From the NCBI GenBank assembly GCA_023381995.1, contig JAMCVD010000121.1, positions 1-34,964 on the forward strand: DNA of 34,964 nt, in the 5' to 3' direction. Of this stretch, positions 1-8,401 are shown piece after piece. The DNA is from Deltaproteobacteria bacterium. Its GTDB lineage: Bacteria > JAMCPX01. The notes beneath the pieces are model-generated. The model saw nothing but the letters and a program-made list of their open reading frames with translations. It was not told the DNA's origin and did no database searches. The position numbers and the translations under genes were made by a program. Each line of letters starts with the position of its first letter. The stretch's first letter is position 1.

Positions 1-163
1 ACGCAGAGTACCACGGAAGCATTGCAGGCAGTCCGGATGTGTTTCCCTTCGCAGTGTCGAACACTCTTTCTTTTTGTTCTATCAGTCCCATGATCACTTT
101 TGGGATAAGAGCCGTTATTTTTTTCTGGGCTCTTTTCCCAACTGAGTGGGTAAAAACACTCAC
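1..163 (-). CDS. Possible N-terminal part of an unidentified protein, cut by window edge
   Basis: On the minus strand a frame stays open from a GTG at 163 to the left edge (54 codons), and a GGAGG lies 9 bases upstream of the GTG. The translation begins VSVFTHSVGKRAQKKI and includes GLIEQKERVFDTAKG. It is rich in Lys, with no membrane segment or motif that I recognise. It lies about 90 bases downstream of comF in the same direction and could be co-transcribed. An ATG further in, at VIMGLIEQ, is an alternative start without a clear ribosome site. This is supported only by the open frame and the ribosome site, and the ORF track does not list it because it has no stop in the window. No function can be assigned. 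Confidence 0.35.
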   Translation of the reverse strand, partial: MSVFTHSVGKRAQKKITALIPKVIMGLIEQKERVFDTAKGNTSGLPAMLPWYSA

Positions 164-250
164 TTTAGATAGCCTCCAGCATACAAGCTGAGACCTTCAA
201 TGGTAACAAGAACGCTGAATGGCACAAGCGAGATAGCCATGAGCTGCAAA

Positions 251-997
251 TTATACCCTCAGTGCGAGTGCAAGCACGTACACCCGCCGTATGCCTGCCT
301 TTCTCAGGGCGGACACGCATGCGTTGACCGTTGCGCCGGTCGTGATGACGTCGTCGACGAGCAGTACCGGCCTGCCTCTGAGCGCGTGTCTGTCCGCGGC
401 CCTGTACGCGTGCTTGACGTTCTCGTGCCTCTCTTTCGCACTCAACCGCGACTGCGGCGGCGTCTCCTTTATCTTCTCGAGCACGTCCTGATACATGGGG
501 ACCGACAGCTTCCCGGACAGACCGGCGGCAAGCAGCCGGGTCTGGTTGTACGACCTGTGCTTCAGCCTGCGTACGGACAGCGGGACCGGGATGATGGCCG
601 CGATGCCCTTTGACGAGAGGTGTGCGTCGTACAGTCCGAGCAGCTCGTCCGAAAGATAGGAGGAGAGGTCTACCCTGTCACCGAACTTGAACCTCTGGAT
701 GAGCCTTACGATGTCCCCGCTGTACTCGAACACGGCCCGTGCTGCAACGAACCTGTTCCTGCCCTTTATGCAGTCATGGCAGATGTGAGATATGCCGCTG
801 TCGGATGCAAAGGGCCTGCCGCACTTCGTGCAGAACGGCGGCCTTATATAGGTAAGGCGGCCTTTACAGTCGTCGCAGATGCCCGGCTGCTCCGTCTCTT
901 TCCCGCACACAAGGCAGGCGGGCGGGAAAAAGATGTGCAAAAGACGTCCGACCCCGAAGCGCCCGGCCGTAATGCCTGCCCCCTCTCTTATTCTCAT
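251..997 (-). CDS. comF: ComF family phosphoribosyltransferase-like protein
   Basis: This 248-residue protein has the ComF layout. The N-terminal double zinc-ribbon region has Cys pairs (CLVCG...CDDC, then CTKCG...CHDC, about residues 33-78). It is followed by a type I phosphoribosyltransferase fold with the PRPP loop VLLVDDVITTGAT (about 212-224). Family knowledge: ComF proteins are linked to DNA uptake (natural transformation) in several bacteria, and the biochemical substrate is unsettled. It lies downstream of and co-directional with pilY1 (121-base gap), which fits a uptake/pilus context but proves nothing. The ATG at 997 lacks a strong Shine-Dalgarno. A TTGATA-N18-TATGCT promoter-like pair just upstream would give a very short leader. 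Length is normal for the family and I see no damage. Confidence 0.9.
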   Translation of the reverse strand: MRIREGAGITAGRFGVGRLLHIFFPPACLVCGKETEQPGICDDCKGRLTYIRPPFCTKCGRPFASDSGISHICHDCIKGRNRFVAARAVFEYSGDIVRLIQRFKFGDRVDLSSYLSDELLGLYDAHLSSKGIAAIIPVPLSVRRLKHRSYNQTRLLAAGLSGKLSVPMYQDVLEKIKETPPQSRLSAKERHENVKHAYRAADRHALRGRPVLLVDDVITTGATVNACVSALRKAGIRRVYVLALALRV

Positions 998-1010
998 ACG
1001 CCTGGCTCAT

Positions 1011-1040
1011 AGCATAAGAAGGATTCACACAAAATATCAA
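1011..1040 (-). promoter_or_regulatory. Possible sigma-70 promoter for comF
   Basis: Read on the minus strand, TTGATA (1035-1040) is followed after 18 bases by TATGCT (1011-1016). The predicted transcription start would fall only about 7 bases before the comF ATG, so the match may be fortuitous. Confidence 0.3.
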
Positions 1041-1117
1041 GTCAATGTGCCCTTTTTGTATGCTCGGGAAGCTGCTGTATACAATCACCTTCGTCTGAAA
1101 TTATGGAAAGGCCCGTA

Positions 1118-4100
1118 TCAATGGTAGAGTGCGCGGTGATAGCTCCATTGGTTCTGTGAACTATTCAATTGCTCCTCGACGTTTTGCGGAATACAGAGCT
1201 GTGCATACGGGAACATCAGATGGTTGTATGTCGCTATGGTCTTAAGATTCGACACAGCGCCCTCCGAGTTCGCAACGATCAACTGTGTACTGCCCTCTCC
1301 TGTCCCAACCCCGCCGCCGCAGATAGGTATGGTATAAGGGTTGGGCGGCGTGTTGGTCGTGGTTGTCTGCGATCCGCCGCCGGCATGTATGCTCGTTACC
1401 AATATCGGTGCCGAGGGTATGCCAGAGTCCGTTGGAATATTGTACAGCAGTTGTCCCGCCTTTATATTCGTCCCTTCGATCGGCTGCATGGCCATTGCTA
1501 TCAATTGACCTGACCCGCCAAGCGCGTTACAGCTAAACGATAGTGTCGTCCCGCCTATACATGCATTTGGATCCGGCGTAAAGATGCCCGCGTATTGGAC
1601 GTCCCCTGTCTGGTATGCCACACTTATGCTCTTGGCGCCGCTGCCTGTGCCTGTAAATGAGGTCAGGGCAATGTCCCATCCGATTAACGGGGAATTCGGC
1701 TGGAAGCCGCAATTGGCCGCATCGAACCCGGTGGTCCCGGAAAGCGGCGATAGATTGGAGGCCGTTAAGACCGAGCTCAAAGGTGTGTATGGATTGACCT
1801 GCACGAAGTCATACAGATAGTTTACAGGCGTGCAGCTTAAAGGATCGTCCCTGTCTCCGGCGCCAAGCCCGATCCACAGGTTGTTACATGGGTCCCATGA
1901 CCCGCTTGGTATAAAATAGAACTGCTGGGCCTGGCTCTGGACGGGCGGAGGGTTTTGCGCGGCGAATACGCGTTCGCCCCAGAAACAATTTTTATCGGTT
2001 GTGGGGTCGATACAGGTCTTTACAAGGTCCGTGCCCGCATCGAGGTCGCCTGCCCAGAAGCCTGTCCCTCCCATGCCTGCTGCCGTTCCCCTCGGCAGGT
2101 ATGAGAACTGCCACAACTGTCCCCCGAGGTCCGGTAAAAACGATTCCATCCACCATCCATGGGCTGACCCCTGGTTGAATTGGGCGATGTCCGCCACGCT
2201 TGCGGGTGTCGGGTATGTCATAGCGGAATCATTTGTCTGATCGAACTTCCATACCAGCTTGCCTGTCGCGATATCGACCACATAGAATGCCCTGCCCCTG
2301 TTCGACGTCACACCCGGGTCCCACCCACCGCTGAGCATAACGACCCATCTTGGCTGAGGGGAGGGCAAAGACGCGGAGGTTGACGGGTCGTAGTTGAGCC
2401 ATACGGGCCCTACCGGCGCAGCGTTCGGCGCGGCCTCTGCGAACGTAAAGCCCATGTCCTTTGTCGTGAACTCCCACATGAACCTCGGATGCAGGGTGTT
2501 CGTTATGTCGAGGCAGATATAGTACGTGCCGCCGAGCCTTTCGCCGATGATCATGACGGTATGCCAGTACGCGGCATTCCCGGACAACCCGAGACCGTTG
2601 TCGATCCCCGGCAGGTATGCATTCCTTACATAGGCGGACGCATCCACGTAGTAAACATGGCTGGTCGATATCGTCGTATAGATGCCCGCCGTTGTCCAGT
2701 ACTCGCCTGTCGTCGTCGTCGGTACAAGCGCCGGGTTTTGCATGTACTGGAGCTTCGGCAGCAGGTCGTAAGGCACGAAGGCCCAGACCTCCTGCCCGGT
2801 ACCGTAGTCGAACTGTGCGCTCCCGAACTGGTAATTGCCCAGGCCGTTGAATGTGGCGGTACCGGGTATATAATTCCCGGCATCGAAGGCGTGGATCATG
2901 CCGTCGTCAGCGCCTGCGATCACAATCTGGGGCACATTATAGGTCGCATTCAGATAGCCCTGCTCGTCCAGAGATGTTTTATATTCTTCGTTATAGTCGA
3001 ACGGATCAAAGACACCGGGAATGGTGAGCGGAGATACAAGCAATGGGTCCGAATGGAAGATGTCTCCAAGCACGTGTTTTCCGTCTGCCTTTAGTCCTCT
3101 TACATAGTCGATGATGTTGTCCATTGTTGCGGTGTCCGCGACATCGAAATCGATGGGCAGCAATAAGGCGTTGCTTGTCGTAAGCGCCTGTGTCGCACCG
3201 AGGGGCAGGTCCGGATTGGCGGCCGAATACCATGTTGTGGCTCCGTTTGTAGTAGCCGAGATCAACTGGGACGAGGCAGGCGTTACCGTGTAGATATTAC
3301 GCACCTGCGGTGCAAGATAGCAGGGCGGATCTTCTGCTGCTGGAACTGTATTGCATACGGATAGTGTGCTGATCGTAAGGTCCTCTGCTGCGTCCCATAT
3401 TGGAGGCGGAACGGTTGAAGAGAAGCTGCACGCGGTTGATGTGGATGAGTATCCCGAGAACGGTGCACCCGTCTTATCGTACAACGTAATCGTACCCGTC
3501 GTAGAAGATGTACCCGTATATTCTCTTAAGTCCCCATACCAGAAGTTCTTGTCCCTTGGAACAAATGAAGCGACATAGGCCTTGAATCCGGTTATTGTAG
3601 TTGTTCCTGTATTGGATGCGCCGGATGTTATAAGCTGCGGCAGGCTCGGGGTGCCGTAGGTATGGTTCTTCTGAACGATGTTCGAGAGTGCCTTCACGAA
3701 GGCATTCTCGATTTGCTGATAATTAGTTGCAGGTATAAATAAACCATCCCCATTCATTGCTGCATTTTGAAGGACATCAAAAGGCAGTTGACAGTTGTTT
3801 GTGCTTGTATGGTAAATAGGCGTGCCGGAACAATTTGCTCCGCTTCCGGATATACTACTGCCGTAAAACCCTATTGTATAGGTGTCAATAGATGGCCCCC
3901 CATTAGTATAGGGACATATTGCATCGGAACGGATGGTGTTGTTATGCAAAAAGCTTGCGATCTCGTCTGTAAAGCAAGGGTCAGTATAGTAAGGGCCAGA
4001 CCAACTGTTCTCATGTTGATAGCTGGTACATTCACAATCATTACCGGGCGATGAACAAATGTTGTTGCTCGGCGGAAAATTCCGAAGAGAAGACGGACCG

Positions 4101-5182
4101 TTTTCTATATACCTGTCATAATTCGCCAATCCGTCTGTAACGACAATCGTAAACATCTTCTCGCATTGCCAGTTACTATTGTATGTCCCGCACCATGAGT
4201 CGGACCCTGATCCCTGCGAGCCCGGGGGGTTTAAAAATCCCATTGAGCAGCTACATCCATTGGGACAGCATGAATTCGGTGTGCTTGTGTAGCACCTATT
4301 TATAAGCTGACAAAAGTAGGTATTGTTATTCGCAAAGTAGGAGCCGACATCGAGCAAGGCATCCGCGAGAGGTGTACTCGTCGGTATATCTGATGAGTAG
4401 CTGCTGCTACTCCCGTATAAACTATTGTAGAATTTTCCCTTGAAGTCATAGTCCTGCGGGTTTGCATTGCCGAGTTGGGAGCACGGCGGCTGTAGAGCTT
4501 TAAGTATATGTGCACCTGTGCCTGAATTAAAATCCGCAAGCCCTATCCTTACCTCTTTTCCCTGCGGCAGCAGGCTGTGTGCATTGTAAGTTATGACGTC
4601 CGCTATAGCCTTTCTCAAAACAACATACTTCGGAGGGTAAAAGTTAAGAAGGTTACCGGAATAAAAGACTACACCATTGGAAGAAGAATAATAGTAGCCG
4701 TAATTCGTGATCCCGTTTATGCAATTGGCAGGGTTGTAGGTATAAGTATTGCACGCAGATGATATGCTTCCTAAATCACCCCATGCTTGACAACCATATT
4801 CGTAATAAGCATCGCCCGGATAAAACGCCCCGGGTTGACCGCTATAATTGGTGTTGCCGCAGCTTGATCCGTTAACGCATGGATCAAAAACAGGATACGT
4901 CGTATTTGGATTATATCCCATAGTTATGAAAAAGTTTGTATTGTTCGGCGATGCAAGCTGAGCAAGCCCGCAGTCTTCCTGGCAATCAGGCACCGCACAC
5001 GGCAGATCATACATGGACCCTGACTCATCCATCAAGATCATCACAGACGGCGGCGGAGCACTCGAAACAGGGTTGAGGAATATGTCGGTATCGTCCCCGA
5101 TGCCTTTGCGTGGCATGGAGTCAACCATAAGCATCAGCATAGCGGCCATTACGAGGTATTTTATAAGTTTATTAGTGTTCAT
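1118..5182 (-). CDS. pilY1: PilY1-like type IV pilus tip/adhesin protein with N-terminal VWA domain
   Basis: At 1354 residues this is the last gene of the minor-pilin operon. Residues 1-22 look like a signal peptide. A von Willebrand A-type domain follows, with the metal-site motif DESGS at 52-56 (VMILMDESGSMYD). The C-terminal half matches the PilY1 beta-propeller, with VIAGADDGMIHAFDAG at about 755-770 and repeated Gly/Trp-rich blades. In Pseudomonas and Neisseria, PilY1/PilC sits at the pilus tip with the minor pilins and promotes pilus assembly, adhesion and surface sensing. The N-terminal half is unusually rich in Cys (for example CAVPDCQEDC and CCPNGCSCS) and in Ser/Asn/Tyr, suggesting a disulfide-stabilised, variable ligand-binding region. 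Start: ATG with AAGGAGATCACT before it, 13 bases after pilX stops. I do not see the classical DxDNDGxxD calcium loop of P. aeruginosa PilY1. Confidence 0.92.
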   Translation of the reverse strand: MNTNKLIKYLVMAAMLMLMVDSMPRKGIGDDTDIFLNPVSSAPPPSVMILMDESGSMYDLPCAVPDCQEDCGLAQLASPNNTNFFITMGYNPNTTYPVFDPCVNGSSCGNTNYSGQPGAFYPGDAYYEYGCQAWGDLGSISSACNTYTYNPANCINGITNYGYYYSSSNGVVFYSGNLLNFYPPKYVVLRKAIADVITYNAHSLLPQGKEVRIGLADFNSGTGAHILKALQPPCSQLGNANPQDYDFKGKFYNSLYGSSSSYSSDIPTSTPLADALLDVGSYFANNNTYFCQLINRCYTSTPNSCCPNGCSCSMGFLNPPGSQGSGSDSWCGTYNSNWQCEKMFTIVVTDGLANYDRYIENGPSSLRNFPPSNNICSSPGNDCECTSYQHENSWSGPYYTDPCFTDEIASFLHNNTIRSDAICPYTNGGPSIDTYTIGFYGSSISGSGANCSGTPIYHTSTNNCQLPFDVLQNAAMNGDGLFIPATNYQQIENAFVKALSNIVQKNHTYGTPSLPQLITSGASNTGTTTITGFKAYVASFVPRDKNFWYGDLREYTGTSSTTGTITLYDKTGAPFSGYSSTSTACSFSSTVPPPIWDAAEDLTISTLSVCNTVPAAEDPPCYLAPQVRNIYTVTPASSQLISATTNGATTWYSAANPDLPLGATQALTTSNALLLPIDFDVADTATMDNIIDYVRGLKADGKHVLGDIFHSDPLLVSPLTIPGVFDPFDYNEEYKTSLDEQGYLNATYNVPQIVIAGADDGMIHAFDAGNYIPGTATFNGLGNYQFGSAQFDYGTGQEVWAFVPYDLLPKLQYMQNPALVPTTTTGEYWTTAGIYTTISTSHVYYVDASAYVRNAYLPGIDNGLGLSGNAAYWHTVMIIGERLGGTYYICLDITNTLHPRFMWEFTTKDMGFTFAEAAPNAAPVGPVWLNYDPSTSASLPSPQPRWVVMLSGGWDPGVTSNRGRAFYVVDIATGKLVWKFDQTNDSAMTYPTPASVADIAQFNQGSAHGWWMESFLPDLGGQLWQFSYLPRGTAAGMGGTGFWAGDLDAGTDLVKTCIDPTTDKNCFWGERVFAAQNPPPVQSQAQQFYFIPSGSWDPCNNLWIGLGAGDRDDPLSCTPVNYLYDFVQVNPYTPLSSVLTASNLSPLSGTTGFDAANCGFQPNSPLIGWDIALTSFTGTGSGAKSISVAYQTGDVQYAGIFTPDPNACIGGTTLSFSCNALGGSGQLIAMAMQPIEGTNIKAGQLLYNIPTDSGIPSAPILVTSIHAGGGSQTTTTNTPPNPYTIPICGGGVGTGEGSTQLIVANSEGAVSNLKTIATYNHLMFPYAQLCIPQNVEEQLNSSQNQWSYHRALYH

Positions 5183-5195
5183 AGTGATCTCCTTC

Positions 5196-5732
5196 TTACG
5201 GCAGGCCGTAGTAAACGACCTGCTCGCATTCCATCTTGGTATTGTTGCCTAACGTGATGCCTATCGAAGGACCGATTGCATAGAACCCGCCGCCGATGCT
5301 GCTGCCCGAGGGGAATGAATTTATGGCTGAGCCCATACCGCCGCCCAGGGGCGTTATCGGCTTCGGGAAGCTGTTCTGCAAGAATGGGAACGAGCCGTAC
5401 ATCATATTATAGGTACTGCCGGCATTGACTGTCGGCATCGACGTGGTGTACTGCCCGCCATAGAACCCGGCCTGGGGCGAAGACGTCGGCGTATTGAGGA
5501 CATTGGTAACGGTGGTATTGGTTATACCGGGGAAATTGCTGCATAGCTGGGCCATGCCCGTATTCACGCCGGCCAGGGACGCCCTTTTTGCCGAGAATTG
5601 CGTCCTTTGATTGCCGGACAACTGTATGTCCGATGTAGACACCATCATTGCTCCCATGCCTGCGACCGTCAATGCCACAAGCATCAGCAGTGTTATGAGC
5701 AAAACATAGCCGTTTTCTTCATTTATATTCAT
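5196..5732 (-). CDS. pilX: PilX-like minor pilin
   Basis: This 178-residue protein has a type IV prepilin leader, MNINEENG, cleaved before YVLLITLLML. A roughly 20-residue hydrophobic helix follows, and then the GNQRTQFSAKRA segment typical of the PilX N-terminal domain (STSDIQLSGNQRTQ). Unlike FimT, PilV and PilW it lacks Glu5 of the mature pilin, which is also common in PilX/GspK-type subunits. Family role: PilX is one of the minor pilins that prime pilus assembly with PilV, PilW and PilY1. The start is firm: ATG with AAGGAGGCAGT directly upstream, 9 bases after the pilW stop. The globular part is Gly/Pro/Ser-rich and I do not recognise it. Confidence 0.85.
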   Translation of the reverse strand: MNINEENGYVLLITLLMLVALTVAGMGAMMVSTSDIQLSGNQRTQFSAKRASLAGVNTGMAQLCSNFPGITNTTVTNVLNTPTSSPQAGFYGGQYTTSMPTVNAGSTYNMMYGSFPFLQNSFPKPITPLGGGMGSAINSFPSGSSIGGGFYAIGPSIGITLGNNTKMECEQVVYYGLP

Positions 5733-5741
5733 ACTGCCTCC

Positions 5742-7091
5742 TTATAATCCCCTATTGTCGAACAACTGGCTCGCCGTCCTTATGTCCGGCAGTTGTATGA
5801 TGCGCTGATATGTCTGCCTCTGGTAATTTGCCAGTGGACCGAGCGTCGATGGCGGATATGGTATACCGCTTTCGGCCGTATTGTGATCGGCGACCCACGC
5901 GGCGGGCGGCACTGCCACCGTGGGCGACGGCACATCCGAGCGCGCCACGATGGTAATCATGACAGCATCGATGTTCAACGGGTTCTGGTGCTCGGGCGGG
6001 GAAGGGCTTATGGGCACAGGATCATAATACTGATCGCTGAACGACGGGAAGATCGAGTATAGGGTCGTATATGTATTGCTGTAAGAGCCCATGAGGTTGT
6101 AGCCTGTCGTAAGATTGCTGTCGTCCATTATAAACTGCACCTGAAAGTCCTCTATATCGTCCGCGAGCGGTACCGGGGCGCCGCCGTTCGTCTGCATCAT
6201 CAGGACAGGATGATTTGCGTCGGAATAATCCACATAGACGTGGGCGACATCGACCCTTTGATAGAACCCTCCGTTGAAAAGAGATGCCTTGGAAGCGTTC
6301 TGGAGCACATCCAGCTCATTGAAGAAGCTTTGATTTTGATTCGCCGGGAGGTCTATGTGTCCTGGCCCGGCCACCCCGGTACCGTTCAGGGTGACCAGTG
6401 CGGACTCCACGTGGTTGGGATCGACAAGGAAGCCCACGTCGTTGACCCCTACGCTGAAATAAGGGTAGGTATCATCGAAGCCGATCGACGGCGGCGTACC
6501 CGGGTTTACCGTAAGGTTGATACCGAGATACTCTGGATCCCTGTATGCAAAGGTGAGGCTGTCGGTACCGTAAGGCGGACAGGTAGTGTTCCAGTTGTTT
6601 TTGGCGCACTGGGTCCCGTCCATGGTCGCTGTGGTATACGAGTCGCCCTGCGATGGGTTGGCATAGTTGCACAGGTAGGAAGATGACGCGTTTGGTGTAT
6701 AAAAGCAGAACGCCGCCGAGTCGAAGGGCTGGATGCCGCTCGGGTTGTTATACACGGGCTGTGTATCGCCCTTTACCACGCCGAATCCCGCATTCGAGAT
6801 CATCATATCGATGGTGTCCATCGCCGTTCTCGCATTGTCCTGGAGCTCCGTGGACATGCGCGTGGTCGTATATGCCTTGCTCTGGAGTATGAACATGCCC
6901 GTCAATGCTATCATCATCAGGGACGCCAGGACCAGGGAGACCGTCAGCTCTACGAGTGTAAACCCAGTTACCTCCTTTCCCTTGGAATAGAGGCTTTTTG
7001 TTAGTTGATTGTTCAATCTGCCACGTATCCATAGTCTAACGACTTCATTTCCCAGATGGAACGGGGTAAACCTTTTTTGTTCCTTTATCAT
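5742..7091 (-). CDS. pilW: PilW-like minor pilin with an unusually long leader
   Basis: This 449-residue minor pilin has the prepilin cleavage and methylation signature TG^FTLVELTVSL followed by a hydrophobic helix to about residue 68. The C-terminal half resembles PilW (comparison of predicted date/number-like Asp/Pro-rich loops only; no close motif). The neighbours pilV, pilX and pilY1 fix the identity. The start at 7091 is supported by GAAGGAG six bases upstream and sits 13 bases after the pilV stop. That gives a cytoplasmic leader of about 43 residues (MIKEQKRFTPFHLG...), far longer than the 5-25 usual for type IV prepilins. An in-frame TTG at the N of NNQLTKSL (leader about 18) is an alternative, but it has no good ribosome site. 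Confidence 0.82.
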   Translation of the reverse strand: MIKEQKRFTPFHLGNEVVRLWIRGRLNNQLTKSLYSKGKEVTGFTLVELTVSLVLASLMMIALTGMFILQSKAYTTTRMSTELQDNARTAMDTIDMMISNAGFGVVKGDTQPVYNNPSGIQPFDSAAFCFYTPNASSSYLCNYANPSQGDSYTTATMDGTQCAKNNWNTTCPPYGTDSLTFAYRDPEYLGINLTVNPGTPPSIGFDDTYPYFSVGVNDVGFLVDPNHVESALVTLNGTGVAGPGHIDLPANQNQSFFNELDVLQNASKASLFNGGFYQRVDVAHVYVDYSDANHPVLMMQTNGGAPVPLADDIEDFQVQFIMDDSNLTTGYNLMGSYSNTYTTLYSIFPSFSDQYYDPVPISPSPPEHQNPLNIDAVMITIVARSDVPSPTVAVPPAAWVADHNTAESGIPYPPSTLGPLANYQRQTYQRIIQLPDIRTASQLFDNRGL

Positions 7092-7104
7092 ACCAAGCTC
7101 CTTC

Positions 7105-7548
7105 TCAATAGTGTGCCGCTGGCACAGTATAGGTAAAGCTCCCGTTGGCCCAGCTTATTTTTATGGCTATGCTTAACAGGTTTTGCGTCGTGCTCCCGAA
7201 GGGCATTATGGGGGTCACGACCCAGCTTACCTGATATATGTTGTTCCCTCCGGTATTACAGGAGCCCTGTGTGTCTACGGAGGCCATGCAATCGGCGCAA
7301 AACAGGCATGCATCATTGCTGTTCCCGTATCCGTGGCTGCCGGAAGACAATGCCTGGGCAGTAAACGGCAGGCCCTGTAGCTCGCCGGCGAGGGACTGGG
7401 CAAGGTAATTCCCGATCGTATTGTTGTTGCCGATGACCGCACCCCTTGTTGCAAGCACCTGCAGCCCCATCATACCGAGCACACCGATTGTAAACAGGAC
7501 AATAGAGACAAGGACCTCTAATAAGGTAAAGCCGTTTTCTTTATTCAT
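7105..7548 (-). CDS. pilV: PilV-like minor pilin
   Basis: The protein is 147 residues long, starting MNKENG^FTLLEVLVSIVLFTIGVLG. This is a classical PilV leader, with mature Phe1 and Glu5 and a hydrophobic stalk helix. PilV minor pilins join PilW, PilX and FimU/FimT in the initiation complex of the type IVa pilus. The track's start at 7779 is wrong because its first 70 residues lie antisense-like inside the fimT frame. Two ATGs compete. One at 7563 overlaps the fimT stop (TGATG). The other, at 7548, has GGAGG eight bases upstream and gives the standard six-residue leader, so it is chosen. Four Cys residues in the globular part (CLFCADC, SCNTGG) could form disulfides in the periplasm. Confidence 0.87.
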   Translation of the reverse strand: MNKENGFTLLEVLVSIVLFTIGVLGMMGLQVLATRGAVIGNNNTIGNYLAQSLAGELQGLPFTAQALSSGSHGYGNSNDACLFCADCMASVDTQGSCNTGGNNIYQVSWVVTPIMPFGSTTQNLLSIAIKISWANGSFTYTVPAAHY

Positions 7549-7562
7549 GGACAATGCCTCCA

Positions 7563-8243
7563 TCAGAAAAACTCCTTCACTGCGCCCGTCAGGCTTACGA
7601 TACCTATCGCACATTCCCGCGAGCTGTCGTTGTTCGATGCATCCTCTCCCGGTATGATGGTGACACTCCCGCCCAGAGTGGCCGCGGTGCCTCCCAGGAA
7701 AAACGAGGAGCCGTTTGGCTGGAAAGCCACTGCACCGACATTGCTCGTACAGAATGTGCACGAGCTTGCGATCACGCACGGCTGGACGTTGAGGCCCGTA
7801 ACGACGCAGTACGTGGGGGGGACACTGAATCCGGAAGCGGAGTTCGGCACCATGGACGCTGGGAATACGATACTCGAGGGGAGGGTATTGACTGCGCCAT
7901 TGAGCTCTCCCGCATGGAAGCAGCCTGGCACGTCCGTAAGTGTCTGGCAGTCGTTGTTCGCATCATTGACGATAAAATAGCAGCTTGTGCCCGCCTCGTT
8001 TGTGCTGACGCCCGCTACATTGCCGGGACAGTTGTTGTTTGTATAAAAAGCGACCACGACGTCATTGCCGTTCCTTATCGCGTTCATCCTTGCGCTGACA
8101 AGCGCGTTCGTTATATCATCGCACTCCCCCCTTGTTTGAAAGCCCCAGTACCAGCTCTTGAGGTTCGGAGTTGCTATGATGGCTATAATGCCTATGATTG
8201 CAATGACAACCATCAACTCTACGAGAGTAAACCCCTTATTCAT
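7563..8243 (-). CDS. fimT: FimT/GspH-type minor pseudopilin
   Basis: This 226-residue protein has the prepilin leader MNKG^FTLVELMVVIAIIGIIAIIATPNL, the hallmark of the FimT/FimU/GspH group. A GspH-like globular domain follows, with ARMNAIRNGNDVVV shortly after the helix. It is the first gene of the minor-pilin operon. The track start at 8282 reads through a non-coding leader. ATG 8243 has CGGAGG six bases upstream and gives a four-residue leader, so I start there. A sigma-54 type promoter ends about 12 bases further upstream. In other bacteria FimU/FimT forms the minor-pilin core with PilV/W/X, and some FimT proteins bind DNA for transformation. The presence of comF in the window makes that worth considering, but I see no direct DNA-binding motif. 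Confidence 0.88.
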   Translation of the reverse strand: MNKGFTLVELMVVIAIIGIIAIIATPNLKSWYWGFQTRGECDDITNALVSARMNAIRNGNDVVVAFYTNNNCPGNVAGVSTNEAGTSCYFIVNDANNDCQTLTDVPGCFHAGELNGAVNTLPSSIVFPASMVPNSASGFSVPPTYCVVTGLNVQPCVIASSCTFCTSNVGAVAFQPNGSSFFLGGTAATLGGSVTIIPGEDASNNDSSRECAIGIVSLTGAVKEFF

Positions 8244-8265
8244 AGAAACCTCCGTCTCTAACTTT

Positions 8266-8281
8266 AGCAACAACCATACCA
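8266..8281 (-). promoter_or_regulatory. Sigma-54 (-24/-12) promoter for the minor-pilin operon
   Basis: The minus strand reads TGGTATGGTTGTTGCT. Against the sigma-54 consensus TGGCACG-N4-TTGCW it has the invariant GG and GC exactly 10 bases apart and differs at two minor positions. The transcription start would fall near 8255, leaving a short leader that contains the CGGAGG of fimT. Control of pilin genes by RpoN with PilS/PilR-type activators is well established in other bacteria. Confidence 0.6.
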
Positions 8282-8371
8282 CTATCGTTTAGAAAAATCT
8301 ACAAGAAATTACAATGTGTTAAAAGTGGTGTCTCTTAAGAGTATTATTGTAATGTATGAAAAGATGTCATG

Positions 8372-8390
8372 TCGTGCAAAAAATGCACGA
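8372..8390. promoter_or_regulatory. Perfect palindrome, candidate activator site upstream of the pilin operon
   Basis: TCGTGCA-AAAAA-TGCACGA is a perfect 7-bp inverted repeat with a 5-base spacer. Its centre lies about 125 bases upstream of the predicted sigma-54 start, which is the usual distance for an enhancer-binding activator. There is no T-run after it on the minus strand, so it is a poor terminator for the gene at 8402-8830. Confidence 0.5.
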
Positions 8391-8401
8391 TTTCTCTCTG
8401 C

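Noticed and set aside
200-613. 137-aa plus-strand ORF
   Set aside because: Antisense of comF; no ribosome site and no known motif.
8372-8390. Palindrome as a rho-independent terminator for the 8402 gene
   Set aside because: No U-tract follows on the minus strand, and the loop itself holds the T-run. The enhancer position before a sigma-54 promoter fits better.
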